From assembly GCA_964036315.1 (NCBI GenBank), contig OZ038480.1, positions 8,947,703 through 9,011,702 on the forward strand: a DNA stretch of 64,000 nt, in the 5' to 3' direction. A model generated the notes under the pieces. It saw only the letters and a list, made by a program, of their open reading frames with translations. It was not told the origin of the DNA and ran no database searches. The stretch is from Acanthosepion esculentum. Its lineage: Eukaryota > Mollusca > Cephalopoda > Sepiida > Sepiidae. Each line of letters starts with the position of its first letter. The first letter of the stretch is position 1. The position numbers and the translations under genes are program-made. Shown here one piece after another: positions 33,626-44,580 of this stretch.

Positions 33626-34394
33626 TATATATATATCTGTGTGTGTGCGTGTATGCCTGCGTATGATGTGCATATCTGTATTGTGAATGAATATTTATAT
33701 GTATACAGACATCGAGCAGGTGGAGGTTCGTATACACAAGAAGGTATCCAGGTATATACTCGATCCGGTAGTGATTAAGTCGATTTTAATATGGGTTACC
33801 CATATGCGTATATATGGGCTAAGACAAAATAATTACCCATTCCCCGCAACCACTGCCATGCTGGCATTAATATCCACCAAATCTCTCCCCTCCTGTTAGT
33901 GCAATGAAATGAGTAAATTAATTCTATTTTTGACAACACGTCCATATTGTTTTCTTTACAACCTGTATCTTCATTTTCGGCATTTTTTTTTCCATTGACA
34001 CGACCTGATGAGATTCTTATTTTCTATTTTTACTTTCGTTATTTAATCAACTATCCATTTCCTCGTGGAAGCTTTGCAGAGCCCCGCAGCCTTATAGTTT
34101 GGGAACCGATACATATTGGCTTCAGCTTGGTTATATTAACTGCCAGGAGGCATATAAAGTTTACATCCAGTCCTCTTAATGCTCGTCTTTTCTAAAAGTA
34201 ATGGATTACTACTTTACGCAGGAGCATTAAAACGAAGTGAAGATTGACTGTCTCGTCTGGTATTTAGACTCGACACACCAGTTCGATTTCTTTGTTGTCA
34301 AACAACAGATCACACACGTCTCTCCTTTCCATTGTTAGTCGATTTTATATTCTTTCAAATAGTCAAGCATAAATGACGATCGGTACAGCATCAA
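33626..34394. other. No gene recognised
   Basis: Mixed sequence; short frames without motifs. Confidence 0.45.
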
Positions 34395-34510
34395 ATACAA
34401 AAGAAATATTTGTCTATATTTCTGAGATGAAGCATTATGTACATTATTTACATTATTCAGACTATTGTCCTCATCTTTGTCGTCATATTTATTACAACGT
34501 TTCGGCCGTT
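34395..34510 (-). repeat. 107-bp SINE-tail monomer, single inverted copy
   Basis: Minus orientation: CTGTCTATATTTCTGAGATG-like start through CATATTTATTACAACG and TTTCGGCCGTTGTACGC. It abuts the head of a plus-strand SINE. Confidence 0.85.
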
Positions 34511-34515
34511 GTACG

Positions 34516-34830
34516 CTCAAGAACACATGGCACAGTGGGTAAAGGTGTTACTTAGATTCAGTGACAGGTCCCAAAGAGTGTGAGTTCAATAGCCGACAGT
34601 GGAGAACTTGGAGAGGGAAATTAACAGGAGATAACTGATAACTGACATCCATTAAACATAGCACGTGGAACTAGAACAGTCTACCCCAGTGAGCGAAGTA
34701 AAGGGTTCAGTTCGACATTCCAACCACCTGTTGAAGGCCGGAGCGTACAACGGACAAAACGTTGTAATAAATATGGCGACAGAGATGAAGACAATAGTCC
34801 GAATAATGTAAATAATGTAAAAGATATATT
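34516..34830 (+). mobile_element. tRNA-derived SINE, family A, copy 1
   Basis: Starts GAACACATGGCACAGTGG. Box A TGGCACAGTGG fits the pol III consensus, and GAGTTCAATAG is a damaged box B. The body includes GCACGTGGAACTAGAACAG and CCAGTGAGCGAAGT, then the tail CAAAACGTTGTAATAAATAT of one partial 107-bp monomer. Confidence 0.8.
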
Positions 34831-35454
34831 ATTATTCAATTTTATGATAGTAAATATTTTCAACAGATTAAAAAAAAGATATGGCGAATTCCTTTTATTC
34901 AATTTAATGAATAAGACCCCACGTGTGAGTAAATAATTGCCTTTCTTTTGTGATTTCGTGAGTAAAATCATTATTACAGTGAGTCCCCCGTATTCGCGGG
35001 GGTTAGAGACCAGAACCGGCCGCGAATAGCTAGAATCAGCGTATATTTATATATCCCTCCCCTAAAAGTACTTATAAGTACCTATTTTGATTGCTAAAAC
35101 CCTATATGCGTGAAACTTTCATCATAACACTTTAGAAACATTTCAGACCCTTTTAAAAACATTTTTGAAAAATAGTATTGGTGACCATACACTTAGCGTA
35201 ATATTTCTTTCATTCGTACAATAACCGTTTTAATTACGCATAGATCGATACAACCATTGAAAATACTGTATAAAATATTTTTAATAAGAAAAAAATACAA
35301 ATTTTAAAACATTTTCTAAAAATAGAACTGCGATGATGTCCCCAGACATAGCATAAGTCCCTTTTGAGACCCCAGCCTCAACCACTAACAAAGAACAAAG
35401 CCCAAGCACTACGCATGTTTTTTTGTTTTTGTTTTTTTTTTAAAATGGCGATTA

Positions 35455-36177
35455 AGGAAAGTTGGCTCCCTGTGCCGACCCAGGAAATTTTTCTCCCCGG
35501 AATCGATCCTCCAAATCTATAAATCGACCATTCGCCCTTGCATGGAGTATTGCTGCCATATATGGTCTGGAGCCCCTGCTGTTTGCCTCAAGGTTCTTGA
35601 TAAGATCCAGAGACGGATATGCAATGTCATTGGCCCTGATCTGTCATCTTGTCTGCAGTCGCTCTCTCACAGACGCGACGTTGCCTCGCTCTGTCTTTTT
35701 TACAAATACTTTCACGGTAATTGCTCCAAGGAGCTGCTTTCGCTGGTTCCCAGGCCTCATGAATTTAAGCGTCCTACGAGGCTGGCATCCCGTTCCCACC
35801 CCTTCACCGTTGAAACTGTTAGATGTAGGCGTTTCTTCTACTCCAACAGCTTCATGTCTCGCACATCTCGCCTGTGGAACTCCCTTCCTTATTCCTGTTT
35901 CCCTGAAAAATACAATCTCCAACTATTTAAGTGTAACGTCAATCGACATCTCCAGTTGCCTTGATCCATCCACTTCCCTTCTCCACATCCTTTCATTTTT
36001 CATTCCTATCTGCTGTCGCTCCAAATCTTCTGTTACCCCCTTGCCTTGATCGATCCACTATCTTTCTCCACATCCTCTCCTTTACCACTCCTATCTGCTC
36101 TTCCTCCGAACCTTCTGTAACCCCTTGCGTGCTAGTGGCTTCCAGACTTGCTTGGGGTGATAAGCTTAAAAAAAAAT
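35455..36177 (+). mobile_element. Jockey-like LINE, third copy, inside the pogo-like element
   Basis: Starts abruptly at AAGGAAAGTTGGCTCCCTG and ends with GGGGTGATAAGCTT plus about nine A residues. I could not find a convincing target-site duplication. Confidence 0.85.
35458..35964 (+). pseudogene. C-terminal part of the LINE RT ORF (copy 3)
   Basis: The frame is open from the truncation: KVGSLCRPRKFFSPESILQI, then RPCMEYCCHIWSGAPAVCLK, to NRHLQLP and stop. About 168 codons without a stop, longer than copy 2, and matching copy 1 closely. It lacks the RT catalytic core and so is inert. The ATG at 35,542 is an internal Met of the original protein, not a start. Confidence 0.85.
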
Positions 36178-36450
36178 ACAATTCTGCCAATTTGTACCAT
36201 AAAATGGACTGTTATATGTTTTAAGTCACTTAAATAATAGTAAAATAACACAAGAATATTTCAAATATGTTCTATTGAAAACATACGCAAATCGAGGGAG
36301 TTCTCAGCGAATAATTTGTACATATGTTCTTCAGAAAAAAAACACATGAATATTCGGGGTTACCGTAAATAAGAACATATGTTCTAAAGAAAAATACGCG
36401 AAAGTGTGAAGCCTGCGAATGCTTCAACGCTAATAGGCAGGGACTCACAG

Positions 36451-37063
36451 TATTGTTGCTGTAGTTGTTATTATGGGTTAATTAAAAAATGATTTATACA
36501 ATAAAGTTTTGTCTTCACACTTTTGAAATTACTTGTGATCAGTACTCATCTAAAATTTTCATAAACGGTGATATTCCTTTTACACAAAAAAGGAATACAC
36601 GCGTATAAATTTACTTGTCTTTCATAAGAAATATAATTTGCGATCGACTGGAAATAAGATAATTGTATATTTAGGTTGATTAAAAGTTCCGATGAATATT
36701 GAACGGTTTTTACTCCAGCATAATTCAAATAATGAAAAAGCTAATTCTTATATTTCTATGTGGGTTACAGCAAGATGAACGATTTTATTGGGTTCAATTT
36801 GGGCGGGGTGGGGGGCTTTCAACATGAAATTCATTTTTGAAATAAAATTCCCAATAAATTAATAAGACTCCCACAAATCTAACTTTCACCTCCATTAAAC
36901 CTCTTATCATTGGCAACATATTGTCATTTCTCTTCCGTCAAAATTCGTAAAATCAAAGAAATGACTTCCATTAAAAGTATCGTTAATGTTAGCTTAAAAA
37001 TGTGAATCATTAGAAAACATGCAGGACTACCCAGTATAATAATGCCCTATCTATAACTGATTA
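36451..37063. other. No gene recognised
   Basis: AT-rich, with GGGCGGGGTGGGGGG near 36,803. Confidence 0.5.
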
Positions 37064-37575
37064 ACTTCAGTCAGTTCTGTGCCATACGTGATACACGCTT
37101 AGGCGATCATATATCTTTCGATACATGACTGACGAGGCAGATTTTTCCCGTAGTAGGTTGCCATTTCTTTCTGCGGTAGACCAGTTGCCATCCAAGGCTA
37201 TAGAACCCGGTTTGTTCTGCTATTTACCCATAGCTGGGGGTGAGAAGAAGAGGATTCATACCTTTCCCAATGGTATTAGCACGTAAGTGAATATCAGTTC
37301 AGTTATGTGCCATGCGTGATACATGCTTAGGCGATCATATATCTTTCGATACATGACTGACGAGGCAGATTTTTCCCGCAATAGGTTGCCATTTCTTTCT
37401 GCGGTAGATCAGTTGCCATCCAAGTCTATAGAACCCGGTCTGTCCTGCTATTTACCCATATGTGGATGGGGGAGTAGAAGAGGATTCATACTTTTCCCAA
37501 GGATATTAGCACGTAAGTGAATGTAATGGATTCGACTGGAATTCAAACTCGGCTCTCCGATTTAACTTCAGTGAA
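37064..37575 (-). mobile_element. SINE family B in tandem duplication (period 228 bp)
   Basis: GATACATGACTGACGAGGCA and CTGCTATTTACCCATA each occur twice, at a period of 228 bp (GCCATACGTGAT at 37,081, GCCATGCGTGAT at 37,309). Only the second unit continues into the tRNA-like head near 37,530-37,575 (GGATTCGACTGGAATTCAAA). The first lacks it, as in a tail-side duplication. Confidence 0.75.
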
Positions 37576-38584
37576 GTTTGTCTATTACAACATCAACTTT
37601 ATCAGTTATTAGAATAATGCTGTTCCTCTCCGCCAACCTGAACGAGTGTTGAATTTCGATTTCACTCTTTCAAGCTAGATGAAAATTCTATGCGAATTCA
37701 TTTTTCAGTCCTTTATAGTAAGCTATGACGATAGAGTCGCTAAAACGCCTTTAAAAGTGACGAAAGGAGCAACCATCAGATTTTCTTCGAAGGGTTTCGT
37801 CCTGAGTTGGATAACTTTTCATCGCCCTCTTCGCATGAAATCATTTATGTTCTATAACCTTCCAAATCAATTCCAGTCAATACATTAAACTTTTCAAGTT
37901 CTCTAACTGAGATTTTCACCACTGACAAAACAACTTTGAAATTTCCATTACTGATTCACTGTTCTGACTGAGCGCTTTCCTAAACTGAAATGTCTTCTTT
38001 GAAAGCGACCTTTAACTGTTTGCCCCTCCTCGTCTTCTAATGTGCAATATACGTTCTTCATAGCTGTAGCGTATTTGTGGCCCAGTTTGAATCTGTACAA
38101 ATGTAAAACGTAAAATCAATGAGCTGCAAATCTGTTCTTATTAAAAACAATATAGCAGAATGTGACAGGATGAAATTGAAATGTAATATTTATTGAATAA
38201 TAAAATATAATAGATTATTATATTTAAAATAAAATATCGTAAAAACTTTTATTAAATTTTTATTTATTCGAAATGTTGTCCTAGTTTTGGTCATAATAAT
38301 CACAAAATTATTTTTGACAATGAATGAAAATCTATTCTTGTTAATGGAATTAATGGTTTGAGCAGAATTTCCTAAATTTTATCAAATACGACAGATCGAC
38401 GGCTATCAAGGAGAAACCTTTAACGAAGAAGAGGACATCTGTTCAAATACATTAGTGAATAATAATGATAATTCATCATCTCTGAAATTTACACAGAATC
38501 ATATTGTTGCTTTGACAACAGAATGTAAAAATCTTCAGCTTAAAGCAGTCTAGAGGACAGTGTGTATATTTACGTGTTGTTACA
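37576..38584. other. No gene recognised
   Basis: AT-rich; nothing supported. Confidence 0.5.
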
Positions 38585-38795
38585 TCTGGTAGAATATTAA
38601 AAAGGTCCAACTACAAGAAAATGGCCGGACTTGAATTAAGTCCAACTGAAGATAAAGAAGACTGTAAAGCACCGTGTGTGTTTGTGTGTTGTTGTATTAG
38701 AAACACGTGTGTAACTCCTGTAGAATATTAAAAGGTCCGACTACAAGAAAATTGGTGGACTTAATCTATCCAACCGAAGATGAAAGAAGACAAAC
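38585..38795 (+). repeat. Two-unit tandem repeat, period 131 bp
   Basis: TAGAATATTAAAA at 38,590 and 38,721, each followed by GGTCC(A/G)ACTACAAGAAAA and AACxGAAGATxAAAGAAGAC. Each unit carries a CACCGTGTGTG or CAGTGTGTATA phrase. Confidence 0.8.
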
Positions 38796-38802
38796 AAGAC
38801 AT

Positions 38803-38809
38803 ATATATA

Positions 38810-38848
<39 letters not shown>
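38803..38848. repeat. (TA)n microsatellite
   Basis: TA run with one TTA interruption. Confidence 0.95.
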
Positions 38849-38849
<1 letters not shown>

Positions 38850-39965
38850 ACAAATATGTATTAAAGAAATTACAAGTCACATAGGCATAACATTTGTGTG
38901 TGGGGGAACATTGTGTTTGTTCATTGGTGAATGTTCGTATTTTGGTGAATGTTCGTACGTACGTATATATTTTAATGTCCATAGCGTCTCCCCAGAAATG
39001 GGAAACGCTGGTCTTCTAAGAGGTTACATCATGTCGCTGGATTGAAGAAGAAAGATAGATTTACCTCATCACCACGCGAGGTGGGATGCGGCACGACGCT
39101 TGAGAAAGAAAGAGGAGAAAGAGTCAAGACGTTTCCCAGTATTTATAGTATGGGGCGAGAGACCCCTGGTGAAGAATTAGGGAACTAAGGAGGAGGTAAC
39201 AATTACAACAGTATCGTTGTTGATTTAATTCGATTAATTTATTTTGATGGAACATACCAAGAATCTCACTTGCATAATTTGTAATCATAAAAGGACAGCA
39301 ATTTATCTCTGATGTAAGTAGAAATTATTTTAGTCTATTAAATGTCTCTGCTGTTCGAATGATTTTAGCTGATGAATTAGGCAAGGCGGTTATGTTATTC
39401 TCACAGACTGCTCTTCCATTTGCGGCCGTATGTCATACTCAGAATGATTAAAGAAAGTTTAATATATATTTGTTTATTATTTGACGCTTCAGGGCCGTTT
39501 CTCTGTCAAATATTTGTGTACTATTATTCACTGACTTACACCCGAACAATCAACCTGTGAATATAGATAAGTCCATATAAAGTCTTAATAGAAATTTTTA
39601 AAAAATAAGCTAGCGAGAGTGTTAAGTTGCGTATCAAACATTCAAAACGTGGTTTCAAAATCAAAATAGAGATTTTATTGAATTTCAAGATGTGTTAAGT
39701 AATGAGTCTCCCGAATGCGTATTGGTGCTAGAAATTTTTCTTATTTGCTTTTCCTTGTTTTGCCATCTATAAACAGAAACACTTTAAGCAATTTATTCGC
39801 CGTTTCGTGGCTTCTATTAACTGCAATGTGCCCGATGTGTGTAAAATTCTCCAGTGCCTACTTGCCTTACGATGTGATGTAATGGAATAACCTGTCACCC
39901 GCATGAATGACTACACTCTAGGTAGTAACTTACTATAAGTATCTGGCGGATTACAGAGGCTTGCT
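38849..39965. other. No gene recognised; possible LTR-like patch
   Basis: Around 39,130-39,175, GTATTTATAGTATGG is followed by GAGAGACCCCTGGTG. A similar TATTTATAGGCTTATGG plus GTGTCCCCTAGTGG lies at 18,460. These could be promoter regions of related LTRs, but I found no LTR boundaries. Confidence 0.3.
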
Positions 39966-40905
39966 GCGACCTGTTCCAGCAAGACAGTCGAACTCAGGGC
40001 AGAGTCTCGTTCGAGGAGGTTGACCAACCCGATTCTGTTTTTACAGTTTCTATGGGCATTTTTTTGGCCGAGCCTCCGGGCTCGGAAGACCCACGTAAAA
40101 CTCGGCCTTGTGCAACATCTTTTCCTCGTGGGGGTGGGGGCAGCAAGTAAATATCGCTTCCTGCGACCGATTCCGTCAAGACGGTCGAACTCTCTGTTTC
40201 TGAGCAGAGAGGAACCCGGACGAGGCTCCACATACAACCCTCGTGGGGGGCGAGCTAGATGTCCTAGCTGCGACCTGTTCCAGCTATTCAGTCGAACCCT
40301 CTGCCTTCGGGCAGAAAGGAACCCGGACGAAGCTCCGCTGAATGGCAGACCCTCGTTCGGGGAGGTAGACTGACCCTGAACCCGTTTATACGGGTTCAAA
40401 CAGGGAATATTTTTGGAAGAGTCTACGGGCTCTGAAATCCCACGTTAAACCGGGCCTTGTGCCACATGCAACCCTCGTGAGTGGGTAGCTAGATATCGCT
40501 AGCTGCGACCTGTTCCAGATATTCAGTCGAACCCTCTGCTTTAGGGCAGAGTCTCGTTCGGGGCGGTAGACTGGCCCTGAACCCGTTTTTACGGGTTCAA
40601 AAGGGAATATTTTTGGCCGTACCTACGGGCTCGGAAACCCCACGTTAAACCCGGCCTTTTGCCACATGTAACCCTCGTGGGGGGTAGCTAAATATACTAG
40701 CTACGATATGTTCCAGCTAGACGGTTGAACTCTCTGCCCGAAGGCAGAGAGGAACCCGGACGTTCAGGGAGGTTGACCAACCCGATCCCGTTTATGCGGG
40801 TTCTACGGTCATTTTTTGGCCGAGGCTACGGACTCAGAAGACCCACGTTAAACTCGGCCTTGTGTCACATTTACCCACGTGGGAGGTAGTAGTTATTGAC
40901 TAGCT
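39966..40905 (+). repeat. GC-richer tandem array, five units of about 200 bp, hairpin-rich
   Basis: GCTGCGACCTGTTCCAG-like starts recur at about 39,966, 40,160, 40,269, 40,503 and 40,705, with a partial start at 40,906. Spacings are 194, 109, 234, 202 and 201. Each unit carries CTCTGCC-TTCG-GGCAGA or CTCTGCC-CGAA-GGCAGAG, then GAACCCG-TTTATA-CGGGTTC, then ACCCACGTTAAACTCGGCC and a CCTCGTGGGGGG end. Paired changes keep several stems. Long frames across it (for example 39,911-40,399 minus) follow the repeat and are not convincing proteins. Confidence 0.8.
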
Positions 40906-42305
40906 GGGATCTGTTGAATACGACTCAGACTTACGCGAGAACTACCGTCTTTCCAATAGTAGCACTCACTACTGGATTGACTTGCGACAACCTTGTGCAT
41001 AACTGTTACCTTTATTCTCATTGTAGTGGTTTTTATCATAAAACTTTACTTGTTTTATCTACCGTGTTTGTCAAGTATATATTCCTATTAGCACGAAATA
41101 TAACATGATGTGACCCATAATTTTTAGCTGGTAACAGCAGTTTCTTTGTAGTTACCATTATCTTGAAAACTTATCCTCTTTGCATGATATCCTCAGCATT
41201 CGTCGGTAGAAAGACAATTCTGTCGATTCAATCCCTTCTTAATCAGTGAGGGAGTTGTTCAGAATTCACCGCCATCAAGAAGAATACATATTAAAATACA
41301 GTTCGGGATCTTTGTTCTTAAGGACATTTTCTCGACTCTAAGTATATTGTTTAGTTTCTAAAAGGTTTCTTTTGCTATGTCTTAGTCACCATCATAATTC
41401 TTTAAACTTTGTTTCGTCTTTCCCTACGCTACACAGACAGTTTACTTCCGCCTCTTCTTGAGTTTGAAGACCACTCTACGCAAGCCCCTTTTTCATTTTG
41501 TTGAGGACTATGTATTTTGTCTTAATGCAGTAAATACTACTTCTTTGTTTCCATTATTACCTACGTAAAAGTTCAGCAGTTTTCATTCTGAGTCTGATAC
41601 AATTTTTAAGAATATAAGATAAGCACATTGCTCTGTATTAGCCATATGCTTTTCTTATATTCTTTGGATTATGTTTGCTAATAAAAAATACTGATAGATC
41701 ATTTCTTCTTAGTATCGTCTTGTTGTAGAGGTTAAAGAAATCTGGTGAGAAAACTCATCCATGTCGTTCTCTGTATTCTAATTCTGTGTATTTTACTCAA
41801 TGTGTTCTCTGTCTAAATGTAGTCTGTTTATTCCCAGTAGATGATACAGATTACTGGAATATCTTTCCTGTGTAAATCAGGCTTTGTTACTATTTAAAAC
41901 ATCTCTTCTTTATGTATAGTGTATGAAACAGTATAATTGTACATTATGCATATGTAATTGAAATCTGTGCTATACTAGCAAGCTTCGTCCGCTCGATATC
42001 GCTTCGCAGAGTAAGTTTTATTCACTATGTGACATCTTTGAAACAACAAATTTAAATGAACAGTGAATTCATAAATTGTTTTGTTATAGTTAAGGAAAGT
42101 TTTACAAATAGATGTCAACTTGTTGAAGGCCAAGTAAAATGCAAATTTCAAACACTTTCCTGCACTATATAAGACGATATTCCTAAACAGAACTATTTTT
42201 TATATGAAAATCAAAACAATCCTCGAATAAAAGAACAGTAATAAAGGGCAGTTGATTAATGAAATAAACTTTTTTAAATCAATATGCAAATTAGATAAAC
42301 TTGAA

Positions 42306-42309
<4 letters not shown>
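40906..42309. other. No gene recognised; possible Helitron end
   Basis: Mostly unremarkable. At 41,975-42,016, the minus strand gives GCGGACGAAGCTTGCTAG|T after a CGATATCG palindrome. This could be a Helitron 3' end, but no matching 5' end was seen. Confidence 0.3.
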
Positions 42310-42352
<43 letters not shown>

Positions 42353-42380
42353 AATAAATAAATAAAAATAAAAATAAAAA
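42310..42380. repeat. (TA)n then (AATA)n/(AAAAT)n microsatellite
   Basis: About 19 TA units followed by AATA units and A-rich repeats. Confidence 0.95.
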
Positions 42381-44580
42381 AACTGCTCACTGTCTGGGTT
42401 CACACGCTCGGGTCCCCACTTTGAAAGACCTTGTTTCACATCTTATTTTCGTGGGGGAATGAGTAAACACTGTATAAACTGCTGAGCAGCCAATACAAGA
42501 TTTGAATAGCTTAGACCATATCTGACCAGCGGAGGTTGCGGGTAAATTTTGTTCCAAATCCGGGTGTAGGCGCTCAGGCTCCCAACCTTAAAAACTGACC
42601 TTAGCTCGCATCTCATCTGAGTGTGAAGACTAAGTAAATACCTAGTGTGCAAGCTGCTCTCATGAGTGGTCTGTAACACATCTATTTATAATCTCTCAGT
42701 TGCGTCTCTGTCTTTGAACAGAGTGCACTCAGTGGCGACTCCGTAAAAGAACAGAGGAAAATTATTCTGAGAGGTGCCCTATAACTGCACCAGAGAGAGG
42801 GATCAGTGCTCTCACCGAGGCCAGCACAACTAACGGTTGGGTAGGAGGCTGCGGGCAATATTTGTTTCTTGCCTGGGTATACGCGCTCTGGTCCTCACCT
42901 TAAAAACACCCTGTGTCACAATTCGTCTTAGTGGGGAGACAGAGTAAATACCCAATGTATAAACTGCTCTCTCACTTACTGGACACAGGGATCCGTCCGT
43001 GTGCTGGTAGTATCACGGCTATGACTAGCTTGGACTAGCTATGTCTAGCATAGACCAGAGGCCCGAGTGTCTTCACTCGGACCCCCAAGTTAAAAATCGA
43101 TCTTGTATCTAAACTTCTCTCTAGTAGTTTGTAACATCTATTTATCATCTCACGGTTGCGTCTCTGTCTTTGGACAGAGTGCATTCAGGGGCGTCTCCGT
43201 CAAAGTACAGAGTCGTCACAGAGGAAAATTATACTCAGAGGTACTCAACCATGGGGAATAGCTGCCCGAGGCTGCGCCCTCTCATTACACCAGAGAGATG
43301 GATCGGTACTCGCGCTGAGACCAGCGCAACCGACGGGTGCTGAGGGTGAGGGCAATTTTTTTCCTAGCTGGGGTGTACGCGCTCGGGTACCCATTTTAAA
43401 AACTGAACTTCGGGTCACTTCTCGACTTAGTGGGAAGACAGAATAAATACCTAGTGTGTAAATTGCTCTCTCTAGTAGATTGTAACACATTATTTATCAT
43501 CTGTCACTTGCGTCTCTGACTTTGGCCGTCCTGGGTATGACGATAAATTACATCCGAATTCAGGGTAAGACGATAAACTACGTCCAACAGCAAGGCCTCT
43601 GATCAGGTGGTTTTGAGGAGCGTGGAACCACTTCTTAATTGCTGGTGTTCCCAGGTCCACCGTTCCCCAGGGTCGTAGCACATGTTAGGGTCCCAACTAT
43701 GGGCAAATAGTACGAAATAAAGAGCATTATAAATGTGTAAAAATAGGTATTAATACCAGAAATACTTTGTAAAAAAATATTGCCAGAAATAAATTTTTAA
43801 AAAAAACTATTACCAGCAATATATATATTTTTTTTAAATATTACCAACGATACATGTTTTAAAATAATATTACCAGCTATTACCAGCTATACATTTTTGA
43901 AGAAAAAAATGTTAGCAGAAATAGAATTTTGGCAAAAAATATTACCAGAAAAAAAATTGTCGACATTAAATAACCCATTGAGGTTGATATGCCGTAAAAC
44001 ACAACAAACCAAACCAAACCTTTGTCTTTCGGAAGTGCTGTCAGAAATGACTCCGTCAATGAACAGAGTCGCAACTGAGGAAAATTATATTGAGAAGTGC
44101 CCAAAACTGGGGAACAGCTGCCCGATGACGCGCTCTTCATTGCAGTAGAGAAGGGGATCGATGCTCCCACCGAGGCCAGCGCAGTCGATGGTTGCGTGGG
44201 ATCGGGGACATTTTTGTTCCTAGCCCGAGTGTACGCGCTCGGGCTCGCAACATTAAACCGACCTTTTGTCACAACCCGACTTCGTGGTGGTTCAAGTAAA
44301 TACCAAATTCCTCTCGAGTAGTTTGTAACGGAAAATTATACTGAGAGGTGCCTAGACATGGGGAACAGCTGCTCGATACTGCGCCCTCTTATTACACTAT
44401 AGAAGGCGATCGTTTTATCGCATCGTGGCCAGCGCAACCGACATTTGGGGGTCTGGAGGAATATTAGTTCCTAGGCCGGGTGTAAGCGCTCAGACTCCCC
44501 ACATTAAACCGACCTTATATCACAACGAGACACCATGGGGGGGATGGGTGTCGAGTAAATAACAAATAAATTTAAAGTAG
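42381..44580. repeat. Irregular tandem family, about 160-350 bp per unit
   Basis: A phrase TACGCGCTCGGG(C/T)xCCCAxxTTAAA recurs near 42,405, 42,567, 42,882, 43,066, 43,376, 44,232 and 44,483. Linked phrases are GTTGCGTCTCTGTCTTTGGA, GAGGAAAATTAT and CAGCGCAACCGAC. The CGGGCTC...CATTAAACCGACCTTGTGTCAC part resembles the end of the unit at 39.97-40.9 kb, so the two families share ancestry. A composite repeat is inserted at 43.53-44.02 kb. Confidence 0.65.
43527..44020 (+). mobile_element. Composite dispersed repeat, copy 2 (complete), inserted in the tandem family
   Basis: The head CCTGGGTATGACGATAAATT runs through a doubled internal line to GGTGGTTTTGAGGAGCGTGG and TATGGGCAAATAG. The middle holds diverged ATTACCAG units, and the tail is TTGTCGACATTAAATAACCC then AACAAACCAAACCAAACC. 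Host repeat sequence CTCTGACTTTGG lies before it and CTTTGTCTTTCGG after, consistent with an imperfect target duplication of about 10 bp. Confidence 0.7.

Larger units (their letters stand above)
34977..36450. mobile_element. pogo/Tigger-like non-autonomous element, split by a LINE
   Basis: The left end CAGTGAGTCCCCCGTATTCG continues CGGGGG after TA; the right end GGGACTCACAG is followed by TA. The CCCCGTATTCGCGGGGG style is that of pogo/Tigger ends. The element body (about 750 bp without the insert) has no transposase that I can read. The LINE copy sits in its middle. Confidence 0.6.

Noticed and set aside
39911..40399. 162-codon basic protein frame on the minus strand
   Set aside because: It spans several units of a tandem repeat and changes meaning at each; GC-richer sequence has fewer chance stops.
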